Source of the DNA: Linnemannia elongata | Lineage: Eukaryota > Mortierellomycota > Mortierellomycetes > Mortierellales > Mortierellaceae | Reading direction: 5' to 3' | Assembly: GCA_036320915.1 (NCBI GenBank) | Contig: JAXBDG010000002.1 | Span: 868,001-932,000 of the forward strand | DNA: 64,000 nucleotides | Part shown: positions 11,901 to 24,948 of the stretch, one piece after another | Numbering within the stretch: the first letter of the stretch is position 1 | How the letters are laid out: every line of letters begins with the position of its first letter | Notes under the pieces: model-generated | The model's input: only the letters and a program-made list of their open reading frames with translations | What the model was told of the DNA's origin: nothing | The model's database searches: none | Made by a program: the position numbers and the translations under genes

Positions 11901-14900
11901 GACTTCAGGCGACCTTGAAGCAGGAGATCGCGTCCTTGAAGGCGGCGCTGATCAAGAGTGATACCGGCCGAGTCGCTCAAGAGACCCTACACACGAATTT
12001 GGAGCAGGAGATTAATGCCTCGAGGAACCAGCTGGCAGAGATTGAGAAGGGTAGAAAAAGGCAGAAGAAGCAGGTTCTATCCCGGGACAAGGAAGTCCAT
12101 GAACTGCAGGAAGCCCTGGCTGAGAACATCGTCAACCGAATCATGCAGGAGACGGCCCAGTCACAGGATATCAAGTCCTTGACAACACAGCTGCTGGGGA
12201 GTACGAAACAGAAGGAAGAGTTGGAGGAGAGAGTTCGGTCCTGCAACGAGGAAATCCAGTTGTTGAAGGAAAAGATCGTCGACGCCGAAGCCACTCGAAC
12301 CTCACAGGAAACCCTTCACAAATCACTGGTGCGGTCCCTAGAGGTAGAAATTGAGCGCTTGACAACCGATTTGGAACACGCAGCGGTCGAACAACGAGAG
12401 CATGATGAAGCGATGGACGAGCTTGAGAGACAGACGCAGGCACTGGCGGATACTTTGAACGCTAATCATGAGCTAGAGAAGGTCCAAGCACGAAAGGATC
12501 AGGAATTGTCTCAGCTGAGAGAAGCACTGGTCGCGAGCGACAAGAAGTATCTTGCGATGGCAGAACGGTTCCAGTCGGGCGATCGCGATCAGAGCATGGT
12601 CGTACTTGTGAGAGACTTGGAAGCGGCCGAGGAGACCCGATCGGTGCTGGAGACAAAGTTGGCAAAGGCGAACAAGACTATCAGCGCATGGGATGCTTGG
12701 TTCGCAGACTCCCCGGCCATGAAACTGACCCACAGCGCTGCTCGTGCTTCTGTTCCAGACTCGCCAACTGTTGGTGCCAGTGATCGCTTCACTCCAGATG
12801 ACTCTTTGCTCGCCTCGAACCATATGAATGCCGATTCGGTGGTCACGGAAGTGTTGGCAACAATTCAGGACGCAGGAGACCTGGCTGCAGAACAGGCTAC
12901 TCTGGAGGAGGACTTTGTGGAGCACGTCGACGAGGCCATGGCCTTTGAGGACACACCCCACGACGATCCTCAGAACGATCCTCAGAACGACCCTCAGAAC
13001 GACCCTCAAGATCACCTTCAAGACGATCCCCAAGACGACCCTCAGGATGATCCTCAGGACTACTGTCAGATCGAACCTCGGGAACACCTCCAAGACGATT
13101 CCCAAGACGACCCTCAGAACGAGCCTCAAGGCGAACTTCAGTTTAACCCTAAGGACGCTGATGAAGCCTTGACAGTGGATCGAACAGAGGCCGTTGTAAC
13201 TGAGCAAACTGAGTCGGCACACATCGAGCATGGAAACAAGTCATCGGATCCATCACTTGACGTTAAGGCAGTACCCCGCCCTGTTGTAACTGCTGGCATC
13301 GCTCATCCGGACTTCGTGAATGCTATTGAAATTGAATCTGACTCGGAAGGTAATTGAAACAATGAATTTTTTTCAGATCGTTTATTTATATATGCAAGCA
13401 GGCGACCAGGCTTTTAACGCTGTCGTTTATTTCACTTGCCTTAGATGAGTATCATGCCACGCTCAAGCGGACGAAAATAAGTTATCAATTTACGCAGGTT
13501 CAGCAGTTCGCCGAGTCAAGTGCCAAGCCCTCGACCAATAGCCGCACAAACACTCGATCGAGATCGTTGCCAGGCCACCAAGAAACACTGACGACTACCA
13601 GATCTCGATCTCCGCCAGCCAGAGTGACTCGCTCTCGCTACTCGCTTCCCAACAACCCGACCGCAAGCCCCCGAACTAGGTCTTCGGCGATTCAGCCCCC
13701 AATCAAGAAGACGAGACTGTCGACCGACACCAAACCGTCTCTGTATTTCGAGGAGAGTGACACTGAAGAGGATCAGGAAGGTTTTCAGGAGGAGGACAAC
13801 GTGGGTTCCCCATTGCCACAGATGTTAAAGACATCCATCATCCAGACTGACGAGGGTGTGGGGTCTGATCCTGAAACCACTGTGATCCACCCTCGAGCCG
13901 GTACCTTTGAGACTATTACAGCCCAGGAGCTCTCCCAATTGCCTGCACCCGAGATCCTTCAAGAATCGAACAGAGAGGCCGCCGAAGGATCTCCAAGAGA
14001 TGAGGACGGCGCCATACTGCTCGCAACCGGTCTTGTTGTCAGGGAAGGCGATCAAGAAGAGTGTCAATCGTTGGACATTACTCCTGAGGACATCATGCAA
14101 CCGGACCTTTCGCAAAACTATGGCGTTGAGGAAGACATGCAGGTGGAACCTTCCCTAGACTTTGAACCCGAGGACCACTTGCCCACCCGTCCTGTGCAGA
14201 ACGCTGGACCGGAGGATTACCTGCAAGCAGATGAGTACGAGACTGAGGCTCCTTTGGAGACTCCTGACCGATTGCGTTCGTCACGGCCCCGTCCTCCTTT
14301 TGATATATTCATGGCCAAGCAGAATCCGTCGTCGACTACGGAGAGATACTCGGAGTACCCTCAGACACCACATGTCGGCGATTTGGATCATGACGATGAG
14401 AGGTATCAGAGCCTACAGGCCGGAAATATGGATTATGGTGATGATGAGTCCGATGGGGATAAGGATTTGAATGGGGCGACATCAGAGTACGACAGCGCGC
14501 AGGAATCGCTTGATACCGAAGAATCGATCGAGTTCCCACTTGAGACGAAGGTGAAGATTAATGCGGAGGACAAGGAAAACGATGACCCGAACAGTAAAAT
14601 GAAGAGTGCAGGACCGCAGTCGGCCATGGCCATGGGCAAGAGCATGGGCAAGATGAAGGCGATTGATGGTGATGAGTTGACAGTCAAGGACGACGAGGAA
14701 GAGGACAGCGAATCGATGAAGAAGGATGTGATGGCGGGTGGACTGAGGCCCAAGTCGAAGAAGAGGAAGCTGCGACAGGCTCCGACGGTGTTTTTGGATG
14801 AGATGGACGAGAAGGTTGACATGTATGTTCAGCCGGCCAGGAATAACGCGTCCAAGCAGCTCCATCGCAAGCAGAAGAGCAAGAGCAGGAGCAGGATGCA

Positions 14901-14904
14901 CTAG
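8777..14904 (+). CDS. Kinesin-like motor protein, kinesin-6 (KIF20/KIF23)-like, with long tail
   Basis: Exons 8777-8811, 9035-9641, 9746-9853, 9937-10402, 10507-11057, 11159-13349 and 13445-14904 encode 1805 residues. After a ~210-residue Ser/Pro/Lys-rich head comes the motor: start TFLRIRPSD, Walker A GATKSGKT at 300-307, switch I TNRPSPRSH near 499-507, switch II DLAGSE at 542-547, and VPFRQSKLTQLFQ near 594. Residues between the P-loop and switch I carry a long insertion (loop 6 region), as in kinesin-6. A coiled coil spans about 740-1100, a DPQ-type acidic repeat about 1188-1250, then an acidic, Ser-rich tail with Lys/Arg-rich ends. A cytokinesis or spindle role is inferred from the family. 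Switch I is unusual because the common SSRSH reads SPRSH. The final exon join rests on splice sites only. Confidence 0.8.
8909..8972 (+). repeat. GTT/GCT trinucleotide repeat in kinesin intron 1
   Basis: Alternating blocks of GTT and GCT triplets cover ~64 bp inside the first intron of the kinesin gene (8812-9034). Open frames through it give poly-Leu or poly-Val, but the splice pair removes it. Confidence 0.85.
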
Positions 14905-15837
14905 ACGCGCATGCGTAGCACCGACCCGTTATCCCCGCTCCTTCGCTCACCCATTGTAACCCCCTGTACATATTTCACATACAAATACATACACGCACAC
15001 CAACAATAGCATTCGATAGCAGCCAAGTGGCTAACGCTAATACATTGCTGAAGATTGCGAACCCTACTCCATTCCTTCTGTATCGAGAAATGAAGTGGGC
15101 TCAATAACAAGAGGGGAGAGAATGAAGAATGAAAAGGGAAGCGAAGACGCCTTTTTCGGACGAAATTCGCCCAACCTTGTGTGCCTGCCCAGCCCTATGT
15201 GTGGTTGATTGCAAAATTAAGATGCAGAGTGCCATGGTGTGAGTCTAACTATGAAATGGTAGTTAGTGTAGACGCAAGATGAGTCGAGTGCCACACACAA
15301 CAACAACAACTGGTCCCACTACACTCGACTGTTGATCCTCCTCTTATATGTTGGTCCTACCTTCTCATTCTTGACTTCTTTTATTTCATCTCTTCTTTCC
15401 AGTCACTCTTCTACTTTCTCTCTTCTTTTCATTCATACTCTACTTCTTGTACAGTACATCTTCTTCATCGTCAAGATTGACCGACCTTCATTCTCACTCT
15501 CTAATCCCTCGCTTTAACCCTTCTGCCCACTACCTTCTTCCTGTCATCCACACACACCAATACCCTTCCCTTCCCCCCCTTCTCCACACTTCCTTCTCCC
15601 ACCTACAAATACCTGCCCTCTCCCTTCTTCATCCCCTCCCTACACTCATTGTCTTCTCTCCTCTCTCACACTCGAACGCCCCCATAGAAATCAACCAAAA
15701 CAAAAGAAAAGCAGACGACAAATACTCCGTACTTTGTCCTCGCTCACTCACTCACTCACTCACTCACTCACTCACTCACTCACTCACATACACCCACACT
15801 GGACATCGCAACTGCACCGCGATTCAACACCCCGCCC
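14905..15837. other. Intergenic region with pyrimidine-rich leader
   Basis: Between the kinesin stop and the amidotransferase start. The first ~350 bp probably hold the kinesin 3' UTR. From about 15350 the + strand is strongly C/T-rich, typical of a fungal promoter or 5' leader, and ends in the CACT repeat. Confidence 0.6.
15743..15787 (+). repeat. (CACT)n microsatellite
   Basis: About 45 bp of tandem CTCA units, ending ~50 bp upstream of the amidotransferase start codon, so it probably lies in the 5' UTR or core promoter. Confidence 0.9.
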
Positions 15838-16758
15838 ATGTGTCGAATGCTTCTCTACAAGGGCAGGCAGCCCATCCAGCTTGCCCATGTAAGTGCACAG
15901 ACAGCAAAACTTCCAACATGCCTTACCCCTTCTCTGCACATAGCACAGACACTCTATTCCTCGCCTTTTTTTTTTCTTCATAAATGCTGGAATGAACAAT
16001 GGTGAAAAGAAACACTCATTCACATTCCATTCTTCTTGAACCCTCTTTTTTCTTTCCTCACACTACCCTCAACTCTATTTTTTGTGTTCCGAATGGCCCT
16101 TGCTGCCGACGAAAACCTCAGCTATTGACCAAGCCGGCACACTCCATCATCAACCAGTCTTTTGACTCGAGGTTGCGACTGGACGACAGACGACCTATCA
16201 ACGGTATGTGTCCTCTCAAGCTTGAGTGAAAATGGCATGGAGCCTTCGAAAGGTTGACCCTTTTTTTAGGTTATTGTGGTTCTCCTGTTGGAATGACACA
16301 ACAGCAACATCAAAGGAACCATGTGTTTGCTCGCATCCTCCTTATTGAATTGAACTTTGACTATAGACTCAACTAATCCGCTTTTCTTTGATATTTGTCC
16401 ATCCTCTTGATCTTCGCTTCCCATGATCGAATGCCAATTTTTTCTTCTCTTCTTCCCTTCCTCCTTGTTCGCCTCGTCCCTTTTCTCTGGATTCCAGGCG
16501 ATGGTTTCGGTGTCGGTAAGTTTCTAGCCTTCTCTTCTTATCCAAGAATGAAGCTTCCGCTGTTTCGGTCTTCCATTCTTTGTCACGAATGGGTGGCGAT
16601 CGAGTCGAGTCTCACAATTCGAGACTCGATCCAGCCTCGGCAACAAAGGAACAGAAGGGAGAAAGAAGAAAAAAAAGCCTTCTCCATGTTTGCAATTTGA
16701 CGCACTTTTACTATGCTTCATAATGTACTTGTGTCTGTGAAGGAGAGAGGGAGAAAAG

Positions 16759-16806
<48 letters not shown>

Positions 16807-19312
16807 GAAAAAGGAACGCCATTCATTAGTGTCTGGACCTTTCAGTTCTGTTCTTGGGAGGACGACTTGGGAGGGAGGGGGATAGAAGGGAGAGGGAGGG
16901 ATTGAGGAGAGGATCAGGACCGCTTGGTCTCACACTCCCCAGTCCCTCGGAAGCGAGAAAGACGAAACAGATTCTCCCTCCATCGCTCTCTCCATCTCTT
17001 CCTCTCTCCCTTTTCTGTATGCATGCTGTATACAGTCGTGTGTACCTTGAATGATGTTCGGAAAATGTTTAACACTTGGTATTAAATCGATATCGTTGTT
17101 CTTTTTCTCTCTCTCTCGCGTTCTACCAATCGGTGTCTGACAACTGCCACATTAAAAACGACAAAAAAAAACAATAGGATGGTACGAATCCGCGCCAGAT
17201 TCTGAACTAGGCAGCTCTCCTTGCATCTTCACTTCGGTCACGCCCGCATGGAACAACATGAACTTGATCCGACTGGCTGACAAGATAAAGAGCCCTCTTG
17301 TCTTTGCCCATGTGCGTGCCTCAACGGCAGGTTCGGTCTCGGAAAGCAACTGTAAGTCAATCCAGCCCTAAATGCCTTTCTCAAAACCATACACACATGC
17401 GCGATGGGAGCATGATAGTTTTCAATAGTGCAATCGGCTTAAGTTGACTTGACAAAGAAGAACTATACAATCCAATACAATGGAATACAATACAAACAAA
17501 CTGGCGATAGAAGGCACCCTTCGGAGAATGGTTAATGGCGAATGGATAATGGTCAATTGAATTCGGCTTCGTGATATTATTATTCGTGATTGCTCTTTTC
17601 TCCTAATCACCCCACTCTTTTCTTCTTTCATTCCTCCTACCATTTTGCTCTCTCGGATAGGCCATCCCTGGCAGTACGGGCGCCTGATGTTTATGCACAA
17701 TGGCAACATTGCTAACTTCCACCTGGTAGGCAACGAGACTATGGGTCTGAATGACGCGACTCTGGCAGCCATTGACACCATCTATGCACCTCTCTCGCCT
17801 TTTTTGTTTCGGTCTTCCTCATTGGCGTGTTGTCGCTTGCTGTTGTTGGTGTTCGTGTCCCTTTTTTTCTTTTTATTAGTTGCTCTGACTGTTGTGTTTG
17901 CCTTTTTGTGTTATCGCCTGGGCGTGTTAGTGCGAGCGTGTGTGTTGAAAGTCGATGGTGTGGTCCACCTCAGCAGAGGTTGTTTATTTTTGTTGGGAGG
18001 TGTGAATCATAACCGCACCTTCTTTGTTTACACTTTGGGAGCAGCAACAGGACCCATGTACTCGCTCATCAGTAAAGCAAGACCAACTGAACTGGGGGTT
18101 TTTTTTTTAACTTGATGATTTTTTTTTTAGATCAAGAGAAGAGTTCAAGAGTCCTTGCCAGACGAGATCTATTTCAACGTCAACGGCAATACAGACTCTG
18201 AATGGGCATTCGCGGTCTTCCTCAGCCAGCTGAAGACCCCACTCCAAGCCGAACCGTTCTGCCACCAGGAGCTCAAGGAGGCTGTAGTCAAGACGATAGC
18301 CAAGCTGAACGCCTGGATCAAGGATGCTGCAACAATTCTTACGACACCCGGTAACGCCGGCATTGCAACCGATGATGGACCCTCGATGATGAACTTTGCT
18401 GTCACGGACGGCGTCACGGTGGTCTGCTCCCGGTACATTAGTTCGAGGTATTTGGAAGCTGCAAGTCTGTACTACTCCTCAGGGAATCGGTTTGAGAAAT
18501 GCAACTCATCACACTACCGGATGGTGAAGGATAACCGGCGGCAGGACATGGTCGTGATTGCATCGGAGCCTCTGACGTTTGAGAAGGCTGACTGGCTGAC
18601 GATTCCGACCAACTCAGTTATTGTCGTGACCAGCAAGATGAATGTGCTAATCTACCCCGTCGTCGACGAATACCACAACCCGACTTCCCGAGGACGTGGT
18701 GGCGTGGAACAAGATATTCCTGTTGTCGTTGCTGAATTGAAGGGTGAGAACCGAGCGGATGGAGCCAGAGACACCGAGAATCGCGAGGTTGTATTTACTG
18801 AGGGTCAAGTCCAGAGGCCGACCGCGCTGAGCATTGAGACCAACATCCAGGACGGCGATCGCACTGGGTTTGACAGTGGAAGCAGTGCACCCTCGACACC
18901 CGCCTCGTCTTCTCAGCCGTCGTCCTATATACCCTCGTCGCCCTCGGCCTCGTCCATGTCCTTGTCGAGCGAATCTCTTCGATTGCCTGCAGTACTTGGA
19001 TACACCAAGCCCTCTGGTGAGGACTCTGTGGATGAAGAGTGCAATGGCAGTGACCCCGACCATGGCCATGAGACTGACAACGACGACGATGACGATTCGG
19101 ACAATGAAATCGAGGCAGACTATCGGATCTTCCCTAGCAAGAGACGCGCTTTGTCTGGCTCGAAATCCTCCTCCCCATCTCCCTCACCTAACACAAGGTT
19201 TGGTACTCCTGTCGCTTCTCCTGTGGAAGTGGTTACAAGAGCAGCAACGTCGATTGAGCGGAACGCAGGTCGAGACCGCTCCTCCTCGTCTTCTGTGTTT
19301 CTTCAACTCTAG
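15838..19312 (+). CDS. DUG3: Class II glutamine amidotransferase, Dug3-type
   Basis: Exons 15838-15888, 16122-16203, 16498-16515, 17178-17351, 17661-17725 and 18131-19312 give 523 residues. The start MCRMLLYKG places the nucleophile Cys at position 2, as required for Ntn-type glutamine amidotransferases. Further family motifs are NGDGFGVGWY, FAHVRAST and FMHNGNIANFH. In yeast, Dug3 acts with Dug2 in cytosolic glutathione degradation; that role is assumed here. The third exon is only 18 nt and codes for the core of DGFGVG. The fifth intron (405 nt) could be read through for a while, but skipping it joins FHL to IKRRVQ as expected. The last ~170 residues are a Ser/Asp-rich extension not typical of the family. 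Confidence 0.88.
16759..16804. repeat. Poly(A) tract of 46 bp in an intron
   Basis: An uninterrupted run of A on the + strand inside intron 3 of the Dug3-type gene (16516-17177). Confidence 0.95.
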
Positions 19313-19665
19313 ACCCTTTTTTTTTTTCTTTTTTTTGTTTGTTGGTGGAGAAAGGTTTTGATTGGAACGAATGTTTCAAATAAATTAATTTTTTTCGCCG
19401 CCACCAAAATGAAGTGATCAGCTCTTGTTGTGTTGGTTTTGTTTGCGCGTCGATCAATTCCTTGCGATTGGATGAAAGAGGGTACGAGAGGAGGGAGGGG
19501 AGGACAACGCGTTGAGCATCGAACTAGCCGCTTTTTTTTAAACAAACACTACGCAGAGGATAACACAACGACTCCGCAGTTGCAGAGAAAAATTAGAGAG
19601 ATATGTTATTATGTGGTACAGTACATTGGTGGTATTAGATAAGTAGGTACAAAAAAGAAAAGAGC
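19313..19665. other. Convergent 3' region
   Basis: Space between the stops of the Dug3-type gene (+) and Atg22 (-). AT-rich; it holds an ATAAATTAATTTTTTT stretch near 19380 and nothing gene-like. Confidence 0.6.
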
Positions 19666-22106
19666 TTATTTGGAGTATTGCGCCTGCTGTTGTTCCAAAT
19701 GACACTTTTCCTTCTTCTCTCTCGCAAACTCCCTCGCCTGGTCCTTACCCAAATCCACATCAACCCTCAATAGCAAAATAACCCCCAACACAATCAGCCC
19801 CAACGGGAACCAGAACGCCTTGCGGTAATCATGGGCATATGTATAAATCGCGCCCGTCACAAAGGGACCCAACCACGATGACCCCTTATCCGCCAACAGG
19901 TACAACGAGAACCACTCATTCTCATCCCCTACGGGACATAGTTCCGAAAGCATGACCCTCATGGAAGAGTAAAAAGTGCTGATGATGAGGCCAATGTAGA
20001 CTGTACAAGCCCACCCTTCCCCAACAGTGCGGAGTCCAGCCTTGTCAGTGAAGTATGGGACGATGACGAGGTAGGCCATGAGGAGGGAGTAGAAGCTGAG
20101 ACAGAGGAGGATCATAAATTTGGTGGTGAGGGACCAATATTTGCGGATAACCATGAATAAGTAAGCGCCTAGAGAGGCCATGAGAGCGAGGAGGACGGAG
20201 ATGATGATGGAGTGGGTGTGGGTAAAGGCCAGTTCGCGGTAAAGAATGATGAAGAGAATTGCGGGGATGGTGTTGATCCCGTCCGAGAGGATGAACCAGG
20301 CGATCATGAACTTGAAGATCTCGGGCAGTTTTCGGAACGATGTCAGTGTTTTATACGCTATTGTCAATGAGTTGGATGAGTATAACTGATTAGCACTAGA
20401 AGGTCATGACTTTGAAGCAAAGTATTACCATACAGACAAGAAGGAGGAAGGGGCTTACTTTTGCACCAGGAATAAACAACCCAACTGGTCCCTTTGGGCA
20501 GCGGCTCATTAGGTCTTGCGTCCAACCAAGGGGCAATAATAAGCATCCAAAGCAACCACCAAACTCCCGAAAACGCAATCGCAATCTCCAAACTCAACGA
20601 ACTCTCCTTCATACTCCAAGAGATTCCAATACAGAACCCATGGATCAACACTGAGCCGATATTCGCAACCACGACCGACATTGCCGAGAGATCATTAATT
20701 TTTTGTTCCTCAATCTTGCGGATGACAGTCAGGGATTCCCCTCGGGATTCGGCAGAAAGGACTTCGGGGTGAGCTCGACCATAGAGTGGGAGGAAGGAGT
20801 GGGAGAAGACGCCGGCGATGTTGAAGAATGTCCATCCGAGGGGAGAGAGGATGGCTCCGACCCAAAAGAGGGAGGGTTTGTAGATGATGAAGAAGGCACA
20901 GGCGTTGATGCAGCCCAGGACGGAGAAGGCGATCAATAGGGTCTTCCTGTACGCTATCAATATATCCATCCCGCATGAAAGAAAAGAGATGAAATAGATG
21001 GACAATCGAAAGAAAATAAAGAAGGGTTAGTGGTTAGATGCATGAAGTAGCAGGGTTGCTGTTGCATCCTTCCACAAGGATCAAACCCCTCGTCTATTGC
21101 CCTTGGTCCATTACCCAGATTCGCCTCGCCCCTTTCTTCCAACTGCTCATGCACAAAGGGGGCATGATCAATTGCATTTTGCAACTCCTCTTCTTAATCT
21201 TACAGCTTGATCCCACTTCACTTCTTGTCTTCTGCCCTCCTCCGCTTCGAATGCTGGTTTCCACGGCTCTCTCTTTCTATTATTTCTGGAGTTAATATGA
21301 GAGTCCTGGGCTCCCATTACCGCTCCTTGACACTTGTTTCGCCCTCCCTCGATATGCCCTTCCCCCTCTCTCTTTCTCTCTCTCTCTTTTCCGCGGGAAT
21401 GTCCCTTTTTTCATGTCAAAACACAAAGATCGTATCGATTAAATAAAAAAAAAAAAGCTTCTCCAAGGAAGAACTTACATCCGTGGTCAGCAACGGCAGA
21501 GATAGACAACGACATGAAGAAACTCAGAATCGACGACAGTGATGAAATATACAAGGAAATCGTGCCCGGTTCGAGGTAATGTCCCAAGAAGGGGGTGACA
21601 CATTTGAACCCGGGTACGGTGGTGTTGCAGGGGATGGCGTGGTTGGATGCTTCGAAGCCTGCCTTCGAGGCCATGTCTTGGATTAGGAGCGGTACGAGGA
21701 GTGCGGAGGCTACCCAGCCATATCCACAGTAGCTATATGTGTTGGTTTGGTTGATGAAAAGAAGGAATAAGGAAAAGGGAGTTGTCAGCATGTAAGGTTG
21801 AAAATTTAGAAAAAGTTATCAGAATGGCCTTGAACGTTGAAAGACTTACGTTGCATTTTGGATGTACTAGAGTGGAACAAAGAAAGAGATAAACATGAAC
21901 AAAAAGGTCAGTGCTTAGGCGTGGTTCAAGCTGCTATTTGTTTTTCTCGAAAAAGACTATTGTGAAGAGAGGCATACCCAAGCCCATTCTTCGGACTTCT
22001 TCAGGGGTGGGACAGACGGTTGGGAGTTCTGCTTCTCTTCATAGTCGGTCAGATCCAAGTCTGTGAGCGTCGTAGTGCTGTCCGAAAGGAACCTGGAGGG
22101 TGGCAT
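19666..22106 (-). CDS. ATG22: Atg22-type vacuolar amino-acid effluxer (MFS fold)
   Basis: Minus-strand exons 22106-21978, 21866-21850, 21732-21479, 20953-20459 and 20357-19666 give 528 residues. The product is a polytopic membrane protein: YGWVASALLVPLLIQDMA begins the first helix, followed by SISAVADHG, YRKTLLIAFSVLG, a central loop, and a second half starting YKTLTSFRKLPE and FMIAWFILSDG. This order matches Atg22, which exports amino acids from the vacuole after autophagic breakdown. Exon 2 is a 17-nt microexon coding for YIQNA plus part of a Thr. The start at 22106 (MPPSRF) was preferred; an in-frame Met at 22217 would add 37 residues. The C-terminus is charged and Gln-rich. Confidence 0.85.
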
Positions 22107-23187
22107 GTTTCTTCTCAACGATAGAAGCCGAAGAGGAGGAGGAAGAGGGAGTTTGCAAGTGGTGAAAAGGTAAGGACTGGGGAAAGTGCGAAAGAAGCGT
22201 CGAATAGGGGTGGACAAGGAAGAATGAAGGGAAGTATTCCGTTGGTGTTAATGGGATTCTGTTTTCGGGGAGGAGCAGTAATTGGGCAGCTGATTGCTGT
22301 GGGTATCAATTCATGTGCAAACGAAAGATGGTTCACAAAGCAAGCATTGGGTGTAAGGGAGATGGAGTGTTGACGAAAACAAAGGAGAATGCAGAGGGAA
22401 GAAGAAAAAAAGATAGATGCTGGCTCCGTTTTATGTTCTTCCAAGATTTAGAAAGTAAAAGGGGAAAAGAGAAGATTGTATGCAATAGGCGTAACTGGCC
22501 GACAGTTACAACAACCCCTCCTTTTCTTTCTTCGTGACATCTTCAAAGTAAAGAGGTGGATGACAGGTAAATGGAGAGCAATGTTCAAGTCGTCTTGAAG
22601 GGCAGTAAACCATTTTGTCTTGTAGCAAAAAAGTCATGGACAATAATTTCATGGTCATGGATCTAATGCATGGTATGATCGACTTGGATCCTCTCTCTGT
22701 GTTCTGTGGTTGCTGCTGGTGAAGAGGAAGTAGTGACAATGGTGGCTGTAGTGGTGGTGGTGGTGGTTATGTGATGGATACACACTGCCAACTAAAACGG
22801 CTGATTGAGAGGGGGAGAGAGAGACTTTCAAGTGTGACAGAACAGTAATTGCATTCATCTACAAGAATTCTCTTCGACAACAAAACTGCTATTCCATTGT
22901 AAGCCAAGTGGAGGTCTAGTTCTTCCGACCGTTCGTTCCTTTTGTTCAATTCTCATCCGATGACTGCTGTCCGAATCAACCAAGAAGTATATAGCCGCAA
23001 CGAGATCAATGTCTCCGGGGGCCGAAGAGTCAGTAATAGTATCCATAGAAGATAGGGTCATGATCGACATCGTTCATAATTAGCAAAATTTGTACCTTTT
23101 AATCGTTGCTACCACCAACAACCATCTACACATTCAATGCGCAGACACAGAATTAAATCTTAGAGAGCATTATTTGGGTGTAAAAAT
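22107..23187. other. Intergenic region upstream of ATG22
   Basis: Promoter side of ATG22 and 3' flank of the ferredoxin-fusion gene, both on the minus strand. It includes a short GTG-triplet run near 22750 and otherwise unremarkable AT-rich sequence. Confidence 0.55.
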
Positions 23188-24948
23188 TTAATACTGAGGA
23201 AGTTTGACGACCATGCCCTCTAGTTCGGGCTGGATCTTGATCTGGCAACCGAGCCGAGAGACATCCTCCTTGCGTCCAACGGCATACTCTAACATATCCT
23301 CCTCTGCATCCGTGACGGCGGTCAACCGTGCATTGAATGGAGGCTCAATGTATACATGGCAGGTGGCACATTCTAAATAAGATCCAGAAATGAGTTGAAG
23401 GATTAGTGCAACGTCCTCTCCTCACCCCTGTATGACATCAATTCTGCACAAAAGAATGCTTTTCCTTTTCGCACAAACAAAGCACTTACCCAGCTGTCCA
23501 CCGCAGGTACACTCCAGTGCTTGGTAGACGCCCTGACGGCTGGGATCCTTGTCTTTTACAATATCCAAAATGCGTTCGCCGACCTTGGCATCAATCTCTG
23601 TCCTGACCTTTTGGAACGTCTCAAAAATGATCTTGACCCTCTGGGGCTCCTCAGCACCACCACTGCTACCATCCACTGGGGTAGAGGGCTTGTTGGACTC
23701 GATCGAGATAGCATTGACCTGCTCCTTCAGCCCATCATCCTCGTAGAGCTCCTCGCCAGGGGCAGAGAACAGTCCACGTGGCTGCTCATCTTGCTGCTGG
23801 TTCTCTGGTGAAGGCCAAACCATCCTTGACTTTTGCTTCTCTAGAACCTGCTCGTACAACTTCAGCTGCTCCTGCTTGTTCATTCCGATCCGCCCTCTCC
23901 ACTTGTCAATCATGACAGGATCCGCTGCCCTCTCTCTGACGCCTCCCGCAATCCCACCATTCGCAAGTGCATCGAACAAGATCTGCTGAGCATCGTTCGA
24001 GTCCAGTTCCGAGAGGTTGCCGTGCCAGTCTCCTGAAGGGTACATGATGGTGTTGGGAGCGAACTTGTGTCCTCCAATATGACTGACTCCATAGATCTTG
24101 ACAGAATTGGTCAACCCAGTCATCTGGACCATATCCTTCAGGATCTTGAACATGTCTCCTCCACGCTCGCCGCACTTGCAATCACGCGATCCATGGATGC
24201 AGACCAAGACCGCACTGGGTTCCTTGACTAACTGGATCGTCACAGGTTCGCCACTTCCGGGGACCAACTCTGTCGTCCATTTGTCGTCGTCACTGTTGGC
24301 TTCCTGGATCTGCCTCTCCAATGCGGGGCGAAGGGTGCCGATAGGGTATTGCTCCAAGTACCGAGAGAGATCCCGGAACGCCTCTGCACGGACACCGAGG
24401 AACTTGACATTGTCGGGGAAGAGGATCAGATCGTGTCGAGGACCCTTTGTGGGGAGTGCGTTCTCTTGTGGGGGTTCAGACCCCTCCTCGACCCAATTGA
24501 CCTTGACTTCCTGGCCACGGACAGCGGTCAAGAGGAGGTTGTGGTAAGGATCTGCGAGCTCGGGTTTCTTGACCCAGTTCTTGGACTCGACGCCTGTACA
24601 AATCACGAGGTGGCGCTTGTAGGCTGGAGCGGAGCCCTGGATAGGCTCTTCCTCCTGCTGCTGCGCCCCTCCTGCTGCTACCGGTGTGTTGTTGTAACGA
24701 CTATTTGATGTGGAAAATGCGCGGGACGACGGCGAGTAAGAGTGGGCATAAGAGGACAGAGCTCTGAGGGTGAATGTCGAAGTTGCTCTAGGAGGTTGGA
24801 TCCCATTGCGGACGGAGGATCTGGCTGTTGGTAGTTGAATGAGTGATCGAGGGTGGGTGACATGAGCATGAGCTGAATGTGAGACTCTAGTGATCAGTCC
24901 GGTATGTCCTGTCCTTGGGAGAGCTGCTATCCGGTATGCAATCGACAT
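23188..24948 (-). CDS. Apd1/Aim32-type thioredoxin-like ferredoxin fused to an adrenodoxin-type [2Fe-2S] ferredoxin
   Basis: Two exons, 24948-23490 and 23372-23188, give 547 residues. The N-terminus (about 1-80) is Arg/Ser/Ala-rich with no acidic residues, a likely mitochondrial presequence ending near RAFSTSNSRY. The middle is a sucrase/ferredoxin-like (Apd1/Aim32) domain with CKC at 257-259 and HIGGH at 290-294, matching the Cys2His2 ligands reported for yeast Apd1. From ~437 a second domain follows: TCGGQL joined to ECATCH gives C-x5-C-x2-C (482, 488, 491), then SRLGCQI carries the fourth Cys, as in adrenodoxin-type ferredoxins. The intron splits this cluster loop. The protein could thus hold two unlike [2Fe-2S] clusters. 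A mitochondrial redox role is inferred; the substrate is unknown. Confidence 0.85.
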
